Below, piece by piece: positions 7,138-13,124 of a stretch of DNA of 13,124 bases. The notes beneath the pieces were generated by a model that was not told the DNA's origin, made no database searches, and worked only from the letters and a program-made list of their open reading frames with translations. The DNA is from Cacconaster sp033811195 (lineage in GTDB: Bacteria > Bacteroidota > Bacteroidia > Bacteroidales > UBA932). The stretch lies in NCBI GenBank assembly GCA_033811195.1, contig JAPXOZ010000029.1, positions 1 to 13,124 on the forward strand, given 5' to 3'. A program made the translations under genes and the position numbers. The first letter of the stretch is position 1, and each line of letters begins with the position of its first letter.

Positions 7138-7210
7138 TGATCCGCCTGGGGCTCGAACCCAGGACCCCATCCTTAAAAGGGATGTGCTCTACCTGCTGAG
7201 CTAGCGAATC
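7138..7210 (-). tRNA. tRNA-Lys (anticodon TTT)
   Basis: This is a full 73-nt cloverleaf on the minus strand. The acceptor stem is GATTCGC/GCGGATC with one T-G pair, and the D stem is GCTC/GAGC. The anticodon stem is CATCC/GGATG with loop CTTTTAA (anticodon TTT), and the T arm is CTGGG-TTCGAGC-CCCAG. The discriminator is A. CCA is not encoded (CGG follows). It reads AAA/AAG lysine codons. It has its own promoter and terminator. Confidence 0.97.
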
Positions 7211-7218
7211 AAGAGGTG

Positions 7219-7250
7219 CAAAGGTATGGATAAAAGTAATATTTTGCAAA
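7219..7250 (-). promoter_or_regulatory. Promoter of tRNA-Lys
   Basis: On the minus strand TTTG (7247-7250), 20 bases, then TACCTTTG (7219-7226): a full Bacteroidetes consensus. It lies 8 bases upstream of the mature tRNA 5' end. Confidence 0.85.
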
Positions 7251-7267
7251 AAAAAGTACTTTTCGCC

Positions 7268-7297
7268 AAAAAACTCCCTTAAAACGCCATTTCAGGG
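7268..7297 (-). terminator. Terminator of the GH97 gene
   Basis: On the minus strand a stem CCCT-G-AAA / TTT-T-AAGGG with one internal mismatch is followed by GAGTTTTTTGG. It starts 13 bases after the GH97 stop codon and ends before the tRNA-Lys promoter. Confidence 0.6.
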
Positions 7298-7310
7298 CAC
7301 ATTATACATC

Positions 7311-9353
7311 TTATTCCACTATCATTGCGAAGCCGCCGCCCGGAGCAAGATGAATGGTTAGGGGAGTGCTTTTACGGGCGATATAATCCACTACATTGAG
7401 GGTGTCTATGGTATAGTCGTGTGCTGAACGATGAGCATTTGGACCATCGCGGAAGAGGGTTATGGTGCCTTTTCCGGCGCTTTTGCCGCCTTTGAGGAGA
7501 AAGCTCATATCGAGTGTGATCTCCCTCGCTTCCCAGTCGGTAATGCCGCCGATATACCAGGTTCCGCCGCTTCGACGAGCGGTGACTATATATTTCCCCA
7601 ACTCTCCCTGAAGCACTCTGGTCTCATCCCATACGGTAGGAATGGCAGTGATGAAGTCGGTGGATTCCTGCTCTTTGGTGTATATCGTGGGATTGTCACA
7701 AAGCATCGCCAGCGGTGAATCGAAGATTATATACTCAGCTACTTGACGGGCGCGTGTCCCTTGGCTCATGGGATTGTTGTAGTTTGGGACATATTCGCGC
7801 CGCGTAGCATTGCGCATTGCTCCTTGGGTGTAGTCAACCGGACCGGCGAGCATCCTGATGTAGGGAAAGGTGACATCGTATGAGACCATATCATCCTTAC
7901 TCCATTTCATCTGCTCAAGTCCCCAGACTCCCTCGAAGTTGATCACATTGGGCCAGGTACGGTTGAGTCCCGCAGGCTTGTACATACCGTGGAAATTGAT
8001 AAGCATCTTATGCCTTGCTGCGGCTTCTGCGATTCGATAGTTGAGTTCCACCACTTCCTGGTCGTCTCTGTCCATAAAGTCCACCTTGAATCCCTTGATA
8101 CCCATTGCTGAATAGTGGCTGCAGGCCTGCTCAAGCTTTGTATCGAGAGTAAATGCTACTGCCCAGAGTATCAAATCCACATTGCGCTCCTTACCATAGT
8201 TAACGAGCTCCTCGAGATCTATTTCCGGGATTATCTTCATAATATCACCATCTTTGGAAGGAGACCATCCCTCGTCCAGTATCACATACTCGATGCCGTT
8301 GGCAGCTGCGAAGTCAATATAGTGCTTGTAGGTAGCTGTATTGATGCCCACCTTGAAGTCCACTCCGGTCACTCCCCAATTGTTCCACCAATCCCAGGCC
8401 ACCTTTCCGGGCTTGATCCATGATATATCCTCAATGCGGCTCTCGGGTGCAAGCAGCCATACCAGATGGTTTTCAGGGAGCTGCGTATCCTTGTCGGAAA
8501 GGGCAATCGCTCTCCAAGGGAAATATCTGGGACTCTTTTTGCTGCTATTGTTGCGTATTACCGCCAGAATATCAGAATAGGCGGTGGGACGCTCCTGACA
8601 TCTGGTAGGATGCACCTCTATGGCTGAGGGGATAGGGGCAAAGCGTCCTTTGAGCGAGTGCTCCCCGCTTTTTTCAAGGAACATGCCGGGATAACTCTCG
8701 AGATCAGATTCGGTGATTACAGCTTTAGAGTCACCATCAAGGCATACCAGCAACGGTGAGAAGGCGATTTTCTCTTTGTTGAAGCCACTTAGGGATGTTA
8801 TTTCGTATCTGTTCTCAAATGATGTCTGATAAGGGTTGGGATTGCCGGTGCTGTAAGGAATGTAAGCAGTACGGTCTTTACCGAAGTTGAACTCTGCCCG
8901 CTCGGCTTTTACCTTGTCACCTTGTTTGAGCTTGTTTCCGTAGAAGCGATAGGCTACTCCATCGTCATAAGCTCTGAAGATGAGCCCGAAGTCCTGACGG
9001 AAGGAGAGCTCCATCTGATTGAAGAGCTCTCGTACGCTCGAAGTTTTGTATATAGGTGAGCCAATTGTGCGGTCGTATGTGGTGCGATTGACTTTTCTAA
9101 GTCTGCTGCCATCACCCCAGATAAAGGTTTTGTTGCAATCTGCGCTCTCGATTTCCATCGAAATGGATGAGGGTGCTATGACCTCCTTGCCCTCGTGCAT
9201 CACCGACCAGGTGATCTCTTTACCGATTGATACGGTAATAACGGTGCGATTATCGGGGGAATTGAGTGTCAAATTTTTCTCTTTTGCCGCTTCCGCGGGA
9301 AATGAAATAAAGAGGCTAACGATGCTGATAGCAGAAATAATTAATCGTCTCAT
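7311..9353 (-). CDS. Glycoside hydrolase family 97, probable retaining alpha-glycosidase
   Basis: This 680-residue enzyme hydrolyses alpha-linked sugars, probably in the periplasm or at the envelope. It has a signal peptide (MRRLIISAISIVSLFISFPAEA), an N-terminal beta-sandwich (about 25-290), a (beta/alpha)8 barrel (about 300-570) and a C-terminal beta domain. Barrel motifs include AWDWWNNWG (319-327) and VILDEGW. D425 in GFKVDFMDRDDQ matches the nucleophile position of retaining GH97 enzymes. E474 and E480 in NFEGVWGLEQ have the spacing of the calcium ligand and general acid in SusB-type enzymes. The D425-E480 distance of 55 equals that recalled for the Bacteroides GH97 alpha-galactosidase, so a retaining mechanism is favoured over SusB-like inversion. 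The substrate cannot be told. ATG 9353 was chosen over an upstream TTG (9377) because the signal peptide starts there. It lies 56 bp downstream of pnuC with its own promoter, and no susC/susD pair is nearby. Confidence 0.9.
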   Translation of the reverse strand: MRRLIISAISIVSLFISFPAEAAKEKNLTLNSPDNRTVITVSIGKEITWSVMHEGKEVIAPSSISMEIESADCNKTFIWGDGSRLRKVNRTTYDRTIGSPIYKTSSVRELFNQMELSFRQDFGLIFRAYDDGVAYRFYGNKLKQGDKVKAERAEFNFGKDRTAYIPYSTGNPNPYQTSFENRYEITSLSGFNKEKIAFSPLLVCLDGDSKAVITESDLESYPGMFLEKSGEHSLKGRFAPIPSAIEVHPTRCQERPTAYSDILAVIRNNSSKKSPRYFPWRAIALSDKDTQLPENHLVWLLAPESRIEDISWIKPGKVAWDWWNNWGVTGVDFKVGINTATYKHYIDFAAANGIEYVILDEGWSPSKDGDIMKIIPEIDLEELVNYGKERNVDLILWAVAFTLDTKLEQACSHYSAMGIKGFKVDFMDRDDQEVVELNYRIAEAAARHKMLINFHGMYKPAGLNRTWPNVINFEGVWGLEQMKWSKDDMVSYDVTFPYIRMLAGPVDYTQGAMRNATRREYVPNYNNPMSQGTRARQVAEYIIFDSPLAMLCDNPTIYTKEQESTDFITAIPTVWDETRVLQGELGKYIVTARRSGGTWYIGGITDWEAREITLDMSFLLKGGKSAGKGTITLFRDGPNAHRSAHDYTIDTLNVVDYIARKSTPLTIHLAPGGGFAMIVE

Positions 9354-9374
9354 AACATTTATTTTAATGTGAGA

Positions 9375-9406
9375 CAAAAATAAAGAAAATAGTCAAGAGA
9401 GGCAAG
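9375..9406 (-). promoter_or_regulatory. Promoter of the GH97 gene
   Basis: On the minus strand CTTG (9403-9406), 20 bases, then TATTTTTG (9375-9382). The boxes lie in the pnuC-GH97 gap, with the -7 box 21 bases before the GH97 ATG. The gene can therefore be transcribed independently of pnuC. Confidence 0.65.
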
Positions 9407-9409
9407 ACG

Positions 9410-10006
9410 TTATTCTGAAATCCTAACTCCTTTCTTTTTCCACAAAAATAAGCCTATTATTGACATTAATGTGTAGGCAATGTATAGGATCATAGTAGGC
9501 CACATTCCCTGCGAAATGTAGAGCCAAATGGAGATGGCATTGCATATAAGCCATACATACCATTGCTCAATGTATTTCTTCGAAAGCCAATAAGTGGCGA
9601 GCATGCTCAGCACTGCGGCAGCCGAATCCACCCAGGGGCGGGGATTGTCTGTCAATCCGAATATTAATCCGAGTGCTATGAAAGCGAGTGCGCTTACTCC
9701 GATACTTATCAGTGCAACACGAGGATTGAGTTTGCGTACCTGGATGCCGGAGTCATTCTGATCTGACCTGACACCGGTACGGGAGCTTCTACCCCATATT
9801 ATAAAGGTGCTGATGGCCATATAGATGTAGTAGAACTGCAGCGCCATCATAGCATAAAGTCCGGTGATGAAATATACTATTCCATAGCATATCGATGTAA
9901 TAAATAGCATCACCCACATCGAGCGCTTTTGCAACACTTCCAGTGTTACGTATGTGATGCCCATCGCTGCAGCGAATATTTCGAAATAGAGGTCGAAGTT
10001 TTCCAT
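9410..10006 (-). CDS. pnuC: PnuC-family vitamin/nucleoside transporter
   Basis: This 198-residue inner-membrane protein has six to seven hydrophobic segments: about 7-25, 30-48, 52-70, 97-118, 128-143, 149-166 and 168-190. PnuC-family carriers import unphosphorylated B-vitamin precursors (nicotinamide riboside, or thiamine/riboflavin in related subtypes) by facilitated diffusion, trapped by a cytoplasmic kinase. Supporting motifs are YGIVYFITGLYAMMALQFYY, the conserved first half, and W-containing EQWYVWLICNAISIWLYISQ followed by GMWPTMILYIAYT in the second. The length is normal for the family. An extra polar loop (about 71-95, SSRTGVRSDQNDSGIQ) links the halves. No kinase gene and no TPP riboswitch is seen beside it, so the vitamin is unknown. 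It is followed by GH97 on the same strand, though that gene has its own promoter. Confidence 0.88.
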   Translation of the reverse strand: MENFDLYFEIFAAAMGITYVTLEVLQKRSMWVMLFITSICYGIVYFITGLYAMMALQFYYIYMAISTFIIWGRSSRTGVRSDQNDSGIQVRKLNPRVALISIGVSALAFIALGLIFGLTDNPRPWVDSAAAVLSMLATYWLSKKYIEQWYVWLICNAISIWLYISQGMWPTMILYIAYTLMSIIGLFLWKKKGVRISE

Positions 10007-10028
10007 ATTCTGCTTTGAATTATTGGCG

Positions 10029-10036
10029 CAAATATA
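10029..10036 (-). promoter_or_regulatory. -7 box of the pnuC promoter
   Basis: On the minus strand TATATTTG matches TAnnTTTG and lies 22 bases before the pnuC ATG. No clean TTTG is found at the -33 distance. Confidence 0.5.
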
Positions 10037-10116
10037 TAAAAAGTTGTGATTTTTACTTTGTGAAAGCTGGAATTAGAGAAATAATGATTAAATTCGCAAT
10101 TCTTTAAAAATAGCAA

Positions 10117-10124
10117 TTTATTTG
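10117..10124 (+). promoter_or_regulatory. Possible -7 box for the carboxylase-like gene
   Basis: TTTATTTG differs from TAnnTTTG at one position and would give a leader of about 28 bases before the ATG at 10159. The -33 region is weak (TTCG). The 10007-10158 gap is otherwise AT-rich and holds only the two divergent promoters. Confidence 0.3.
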
Positions 10125-10158
10125 TTCGTTACTATTTATTTAAAATCGATATTAGAAT

Positions 10159-11943
10159 ATGGCTCGTGAAATCAAATTCTCTCTGTTGTACAGAGATATG
10201 TGGCAATCTGCAGGTAAGTATGTTCCCAAAGTTGCACAGTTGAACCAAATCGCTCCCGTTATCATTGAAATGGGGTGTTTTGACCGTATAGAGACTAATG
10301 GCGGTGCTTTTGAGCAGGTAAACCTCCTGTTCGGTGAAAACCCCAACCGCGCCGTACGCGAGTGGTCTGCCCCCTTCAACAAAGCGGGTATTCAGACCCA
10401 TATGCTTGAGAGAGGTCTTAACGCCCTGCGTATGAATCCGGTGCCCAATGATGTGCGTGAGCTCATGTACAAGGTGAAAATAAAACAGGGTACCAACATT
10501 GCACGTTCATTCTGTGGTCTGAACGACCATCGAAATCTCAAGGGATCGGTTCTGGGCGCAAAGAAGGCCGGTATGATTTCGCAGGTAGCTTTGAGTATCA
10601 CCTACTCCCCCGTACATACCGTAGAATATTATATGGGTGTAGTTGACAAGGTTGTGGAGTATGGTTGTGACGAGATTTGCCTAAAGGATATGGCAGGAAT
10701 CGGCCGGCCCGTATTTCTTGGCCGTCTTGTTGCGGAGATCAAGAAAAAATACCCTAAAATTTTAGTGCAGTATCATGGTCACTCCGGCCCCGGTTTCTCT
10801 GTGGCTTCCATGCTTGAAGTTGCACGTGCCGGTGCAGAGTATATCGACGTGGCAATGGAGCCGCTCTCCTGGGGTAAGATTCATCCCGATGTAATCACGA
10901 TTCAGGCAATGCTAAAAGATGCCGGATTCCTGGTTAAGGAGATTAATATGGATGCCTATATGGAGGCACGCCATCTGACCCAGACATTTATTGACGATTT
11001 TCTCGGATACTTCATTGAGCCTACCAACTACCAAAGCTCGTCACTCCTCGTAGGTTGCGGGCTGCCCGGTGGTATGATGGGGTCCATGATGGCCGACCTC
11101 CAGGGCTTCCTTGGAGCCATAAACATGTCTCTGAAAAATCAGGGCAAGAAAGAGGCTACTCTCGACGAACTCACAGTAGCTCTATTCCAGGAGGTTGAAT
11201 ATGTGTGGCCTCGTCTGGGTTATCCTCCGTTGGTTACTCCTTTCAGCCAGTATGTAAAGAATACTGCACTGATGAACCTCATGCACACTCTCAAGGGTGA
11301 GCCCAGGTGGAAGACCATTGACAAGGATACGATGAACATGATTCTAGGTAAAACCGGAACATTACCCGGAAAGCTTGCGCCTGAAATCGTTGAAATAGTA
11401 AAAGAAAAAGGTCTCGAATTCTATACCGGCAATCCTCAGGATGAGTTCCCCGATGAACTGCCTATGTTTGAGAAGATGATGGAAGAAGAGGGTTGGGACC
11501 GTGGTCAGGATGACGAAGAGCTCTTCCAGTTTGCAATGCATGAGAGACAGTATCGCGACTATAAGAGCGGCATAGCCAAAGAGCGTTTTGAGAGAGATCT
11601 TGAGTCAGCCAGAGCCAAAGCGGGTGCTCCTATTATCGTTACCCGTCCGGTTGTTGAAATGCCTAAGTTCGATGTTGAAAAGATTCTCGAAAAATTCCCT
11701 ACCGCCGTTCCTGTACAAGCAACAGTCAACGGACAGCTTATCTGGCAGTATGATGTGGCTCAAGCCTCTTCCAACCCCAATATAGGTGACAAAGTGGAGG
11801 CAGGTCAGCCCGTATGCTTTGTTCAGACTTTCTATGGTCTCGAGGAGATTAGGGCTAATTTTGACGGCAAGATAGTGATGGTATGTGCCAACCACGGCGA
11901 CAAGGTTGTCAAGGGTGAGATTCTCGCATTTATAGCCAAGTAG
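10159..11943 (+). CDS. Divergent pyruvate carboxylase B / oxaloacetate decarboxylase alpha-like protein, biotin site missing
   Basis: This 594-residue protein has the layout of OadA/PycB: an HMGL-like carboxyltransferase barrel (about 5-290), a conserved middle domain (about 290-480) and a C-terminal biotinyl-type hammerhead domain (about 515-594). Family landmarks are R12-D13 (canonical TLRDAHQS here reads LLYRDMWQS), NDHRNL (122-127), YSPVHTVE (149-156), the carbamylated lysine K176 in CLKDMAG, and H206/H208 in QYHGHSG for metal binding. The biotin motif, normally EAMKM, is replaced by QTFYGL (556-561), so there is no lysine to biotinylate. It may use another carrier, or may have changed function. 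Classical enzymes of this class move CO2 between pyruvate and oxaloacetate. It is a single gene with its own terminator, and no beta/gamma membrane subunits or biotin carboxylase are adjacent. Many databases would call it a biotin attachment protein; the exact reaction is uncertain. Confidence 0.82.
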   Translation: MAREIKFSLLYRDMWQSAGKYVPKVAQLNQIAPVIIEMGCFDRIETNGGAFEQVNLLFGENPNRAVREWSAPFNKAGIQTHMLERGLNALRMNPVPNDVRELMYKVKIKQGTNIARSFCGLNDHRNLKGSVLGAKKAGMISQVALSITYSPVHTVEYYMGVVDKVVEYGCDEICLKDMAGIGRPVFLGRLVAEIKKKYPKILVQYHGHSGPGFSVASMLEVARAGAEYIDVAMEPLSWGKIHPDVITIQAMLKDAGFLVKEINMDAYMEARHLTQTFIDDFLGYFIEPTNYQSSSLLVGCGLPGGMMGSMMADLQGFLGAINMSLKNQGKKEATLDELTVALFQEVEYVWPRLGYPPLVTPFSQYVKNTALMNLMHTLKGEPRWKTIDKDTMNMILGKTGTLPGKLAPEIVEIVKEKGLEFYTGNPQDEFPDELPMFEKMMEEEGWDRGQDDEELFQFAMHERQYRDYKSGIAKERFERDLESARAKAGAPIIVTRPVVEMPKFDVEKILEKFPTAVPVQATVNGQLIWQYDVAQASSNPNIGDKVEAGQPVCFVQTFYGLEEIRANFDGKIVMVCANHGDKVVKGEILAFIAK

Positions 11944-11982
11944 CATTTTCCGGTTTTTCGGATGATAGGATACCAATACGAA

Positions 11983-12013
11983 GGAGGCCGGCAATCGCCG
12001 GCCTCCTGTTTTT
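11983..12013 (+). terminator. Rho-independent terminator of the carboxylase-like gene
   Basis: A perfect 10-bp GC-rich stem GGAGGCCGGC / GCCGGCCTCC with loop AATC is followed by TGTTTTT. Confidence 0.92.
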
Positions 12014-12019
12014 ACCCTG

Positions 12020-12093
12020 CTCCTCAACTAGGACTTGAACCTAGGACCCCCTGATTAACAGTCAGGTGCTCTAACCGACTGAGCTATTGAGGA
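12020..12093 (-). tRNA. tRNA-Asn (anticodon GTT)
   Basis: This is a 74-nt cloverleaf on the minus strand. The acceptor is TCCTCAA/TTGAGGA and the D stem GCTC/GAGC. The anticodon stem is CCTGA/TCAGG with loop CTGTTAA (anticodon GTT). The T arm is CTAGG-TTCAAGT-CCTAG. The discriminator is G. CCA is not encoded. It has its own promoter and lies tail-to-tail with the preceding protein gene. Confidence 0.97.
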
Positions 12094-12107
12094 AGGTTTT
12101 GGGACTG

Positions 12108-12140
12108 CAAATGTAGAACATTTTTCTTTGATCACCAAAA
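12108..12140 (-). promoter_or_regulatory. Promoter of tRNA-Asn
   Basis: On the minus strand TTTTG (12136-12140), 20 bases, then TACATTTG (12108-12115), 14 bases before the tRNA 5' end. Confidence 0.85.
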
Positions 12141-12209
12141 TATTTACATTCGAAATGGTGTAATAATTTTAAAAAATGAATAATTGATAACGGATTTGGC
12201 AGATTTGAT

Positions 12210-12217
12210 TATATTTG
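12210..12217 (+). promoter_or_regulatory. -7 box of the tRNA-Leu promoter
   Basis: TATATTTG matches TAnnTTTG and lies 19 bases before the tRNA. The -33 region holds TTGATA, with a slightly long spacer of about 23 bases. Confidence 0.7.
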
Positions 12218-12236
12218 CAGCCTGAAACTAAAAAAT

Positions 12237-12320
12237 GCCCGGATGGCGGAATTGGTAGACGCGCTAGTTTCAGGGACTAGTGGCCGTAAGGCTGTGCAGG
12301 TTCGACCCCTGTTCCGGGCA
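12237..12320 (+). tRNA. tRNA-Leu (anticodon CAG)
   Basis: This is an 84-nt class II tRNA. The acceptor is GCCCGGA/TCCGGGC, and the anticodon stem CTAGT/ACTAG has loop TTCAGGG (anticodon CAG). A long variable arm GGCC-GTAA-GGC is typical of Leu. The T loop is TTCGACC. The discriminator is A and CCA is not encoded. It reads CTG leucine codons. Confidence 0.97.
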
Positions 12321-12330
12321 CAAAAAGAGT

Positions 12331-12355
12331 GGTGACATTTCGTCACCCCCTTTTG
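12331..12355 (+). terminator. Terminator of tRNA-Leu
   Basis: Stem GGTGAC/GTCACC with loop ATTTC is followed by CCCTTTTG. CAAAAAG at 12321-12327 can extend the stem by pairing with CTTTTG. Confidence 0.7.
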
Positions 12356-12687
12356 TGTGATGCCAGTTGCTGCACTAAACACTCAATACTCCATACTCAG
12401 AATTAAATTATCTACCCCTCCTTTTGATGGTTCCCTTGGGGAACCAAAGCATCGCAGAAGCTCTGCGTGTCGCTGTGCTCCGAATTGACGATACCTTTTC
12501 TTATCCTCCCTTTTTTGTGCCAGTCGCTACCCCGCGGTACTAGGTGCGGGTTCTGCGGTGCAGGGTTATACAAATCCATACTACATATTTATAACTCAAA
12601 CGGATACTCGCACCCCGTATCGTGCAACCCGCACCTTGCAACACTACATACTACACACTTAGAACTCAGAACTTTAAAATTTTTCTC
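12356..12687. repeat. Gene-free, repeat- and hairpin-rich intergenic DNA
   Basis: I see no convincing gene here; the plus-strand open frame 12467-12802 has no family resemblance. The DNA holds two adjacent perfect hairpins (12429-12445, GGTTCCC/GGGAACC; 12453-12467, CGCAGA/TCTGCG). It also has an 11-bp inverted repeat AGGTGCGGGTT (12542-12552) / AACCCGCACCT (12626-12636). Several degenerate motifs of the type ACTC-A-ATACTCCATACTCAGAA, CATACTACATA and TAGAACTCAGAACTTTAAA recur. It resembles decayed short-repeat filler. A small structured RNA cannot be excluded. Confidence 0.55.
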
Positions 12688-12695
12688 TATATTTG
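12688..12695 (+). promoter_or_regulatory. -7 box upstream of the edge lipoprotein
   Basis: TATATTTG matches TAnnTTTG. Transcription would start at about 12702 and give a leader of about 20 bases to the ATG at 12723. That excludes use of the out-of-frame ATG at 12701. No clear -33 TTTG is seen. Confidence 0.55.
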
Positions 12696-12722
12696 TAATA
12701 ATGAAACTTCAATACGCTAATT

Positions 12723-13124
12723 ATGAGATATATTTTATCGAGAATCTCGGTTCTTCTGTTTTCGGTTACAGTAATTGCCTGCGCTGTAAGCTGCGAGCCT
12801 GAAGAAAACACAGAGACCCCATCCGGTCTTGAAGCACTATTTACCTATTTCGAAAACAACTGGCTTGATTATCCGGCATGGGAGATGAAAAAAAGTGGAA
12901 AGGGGCTGAGTGGAGAAGGCTGTACATTCTACTATTGGTGGGAACATCGGTTTGAAGCTAAGAGTGCGAGTGAGTTATATGCAATGTGCCAGATCGATAA
13001 TGATTTGCTCTCTGCAATGTCAACCCAAAACCTTGTAAGATGCTGCTATGTTTATCCATATAACGGAATTGTAACAGCATATTGTAGTCCAACCCTCTCT
13101 TTTCTGGATGGAATTCATTATGTT
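12723..13124 (+). CDS. Lipoprotein, hypothetical (partial, runs off the window)
   Basis: The frame from ATG 12723 is open for 134 codons to the end of the window. It begins MRYILSRISVLLFSVTVIAC followed by AVSC. The lipobox Cys (AVSC, residue 24) is followed by EPEENTETPSG, an acidic linker typical of Bacteroidetes surface-directed lipoproteins. The rest has LEALFTYFENNWLDYPAW, aromatic EGCTFYYWWEHRF, and a segment reading ASELYAMCQIDNDLLSAMST followed by QNLVRCCYVYPYN. I associate that segment loosely with small uncharacterised Bacteroidales lipoproteins (the CQI...MST...YP pattern). Cys is unusually common (residues 20, 24, 64, 89, 105, 106 and 120). No function can be assigned, and the C-terminus is missing. 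Confidence 0.72.
   Translation, partial: MRYILSRISVLLFSVTVIACAVSCEPEENTETPSGLEALFTYFENNWLDYPAWEMKKSGKGLSGEGCTFYYWWEHRFEAKSASELYAMCQIDNDLLSAMSTQNLVRCCYVYPYNGIVTAYCSPTLSFLDGIHYV

Noticed and set aside
6922..7140. A 72-codon plus-strand gene
   Set aside because: It has no supported start, overlaps the tRNA-Lys terminator palindrome, and its only recognisable part is the internal KsgA-like fragment. Annotated as a relic instead.
9354..9377. Upstream TTG start for GH97 (eight extra residues)
   Set aside because: The TTG overlaps the -7 box and would spoil the signal peptide that begins at ATG 9353.
10007..10158. Possible TPP or other vitamin riboswitch upstream of pnuC
   Set aside because: The leader is only about 15-20 bases after the -7 box and AT-rich, with no THI-box-like conserved elements.
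12429..12467. Tandem hairpins considered as integron attC sites or a CRISPR array
   Set aside because: There are only two different hairpins, no repeated unit with spacers, no attC core sites, and no integrase or Cas gene.

Overview
The window looks like a gut-type Bacteroidales chromosome. Most promoters have the Bacteroidetes form (a TTG/TTTG -33 box, 19-20 bases, then TAnnTTTG). It also carries a GH97 glycosidase, lipoproteins with relaxed lipoboxes, and tRNAs without an encoded CCA. The genus cannot be fixed from the sequence; a Muribaculaceae-like or Bacteroides-like host is a guess.

Layout. 14-3509 (minus): a large coiled-coil lipoprotein locus of unknown function, split into two overlapping reading frames. 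3511-6852: a complete 3,326-bp IS1595-family transposon with perfect 23-bp terminal inverted repeats and a perfect 8-bp target duplication. It carries a transposase and, 4 bp downstream, a 747-residue single-chain restriction-modification protein (PD-(D/E)XK nuclease, N6-adenine methylase, specificity domain). That gene has a run of nine G in codons 9-12, a classic phase-variation signal. The transposon sits between the lipoprotein start codon and its apparent native promoter. 6853-7137: that promoter, a fragment of ksgA/rsmA, and a terminator. 7138-7210: tRNA-Lys. 7311-10006 (minus): a GH97 glycosidase behind a PnuC-type transporter. 10159-11943 (plus): a divergent pyruvate carboxylase B/oxaloacetate decarboxylase alpha-like protein whose biotinyl-type domain lacks the acceptor lysine. 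12020-12320: tRNA-Asn (minus) and tRNA-Leu (plus), divergently transcribed. 12356-12687: gene-free, hairpin- and repeat-rich DNA. 12723 to the edge: the start of another lipoprotein.

The most notable system is the transposon. It appears to be a mobile element whose only cargo is a self-contained, probably phase-variable type IIG/type I-like restriction-modification enzyme, expressed from the transposase promoter. Part of that promoter lies in the left terminal repeat. A restriction-modification cargo could stabilise the element and defend the host, and on/off switching could limit its cost. The chromosomal genes around it look like ordinary metabolism and surface functions.
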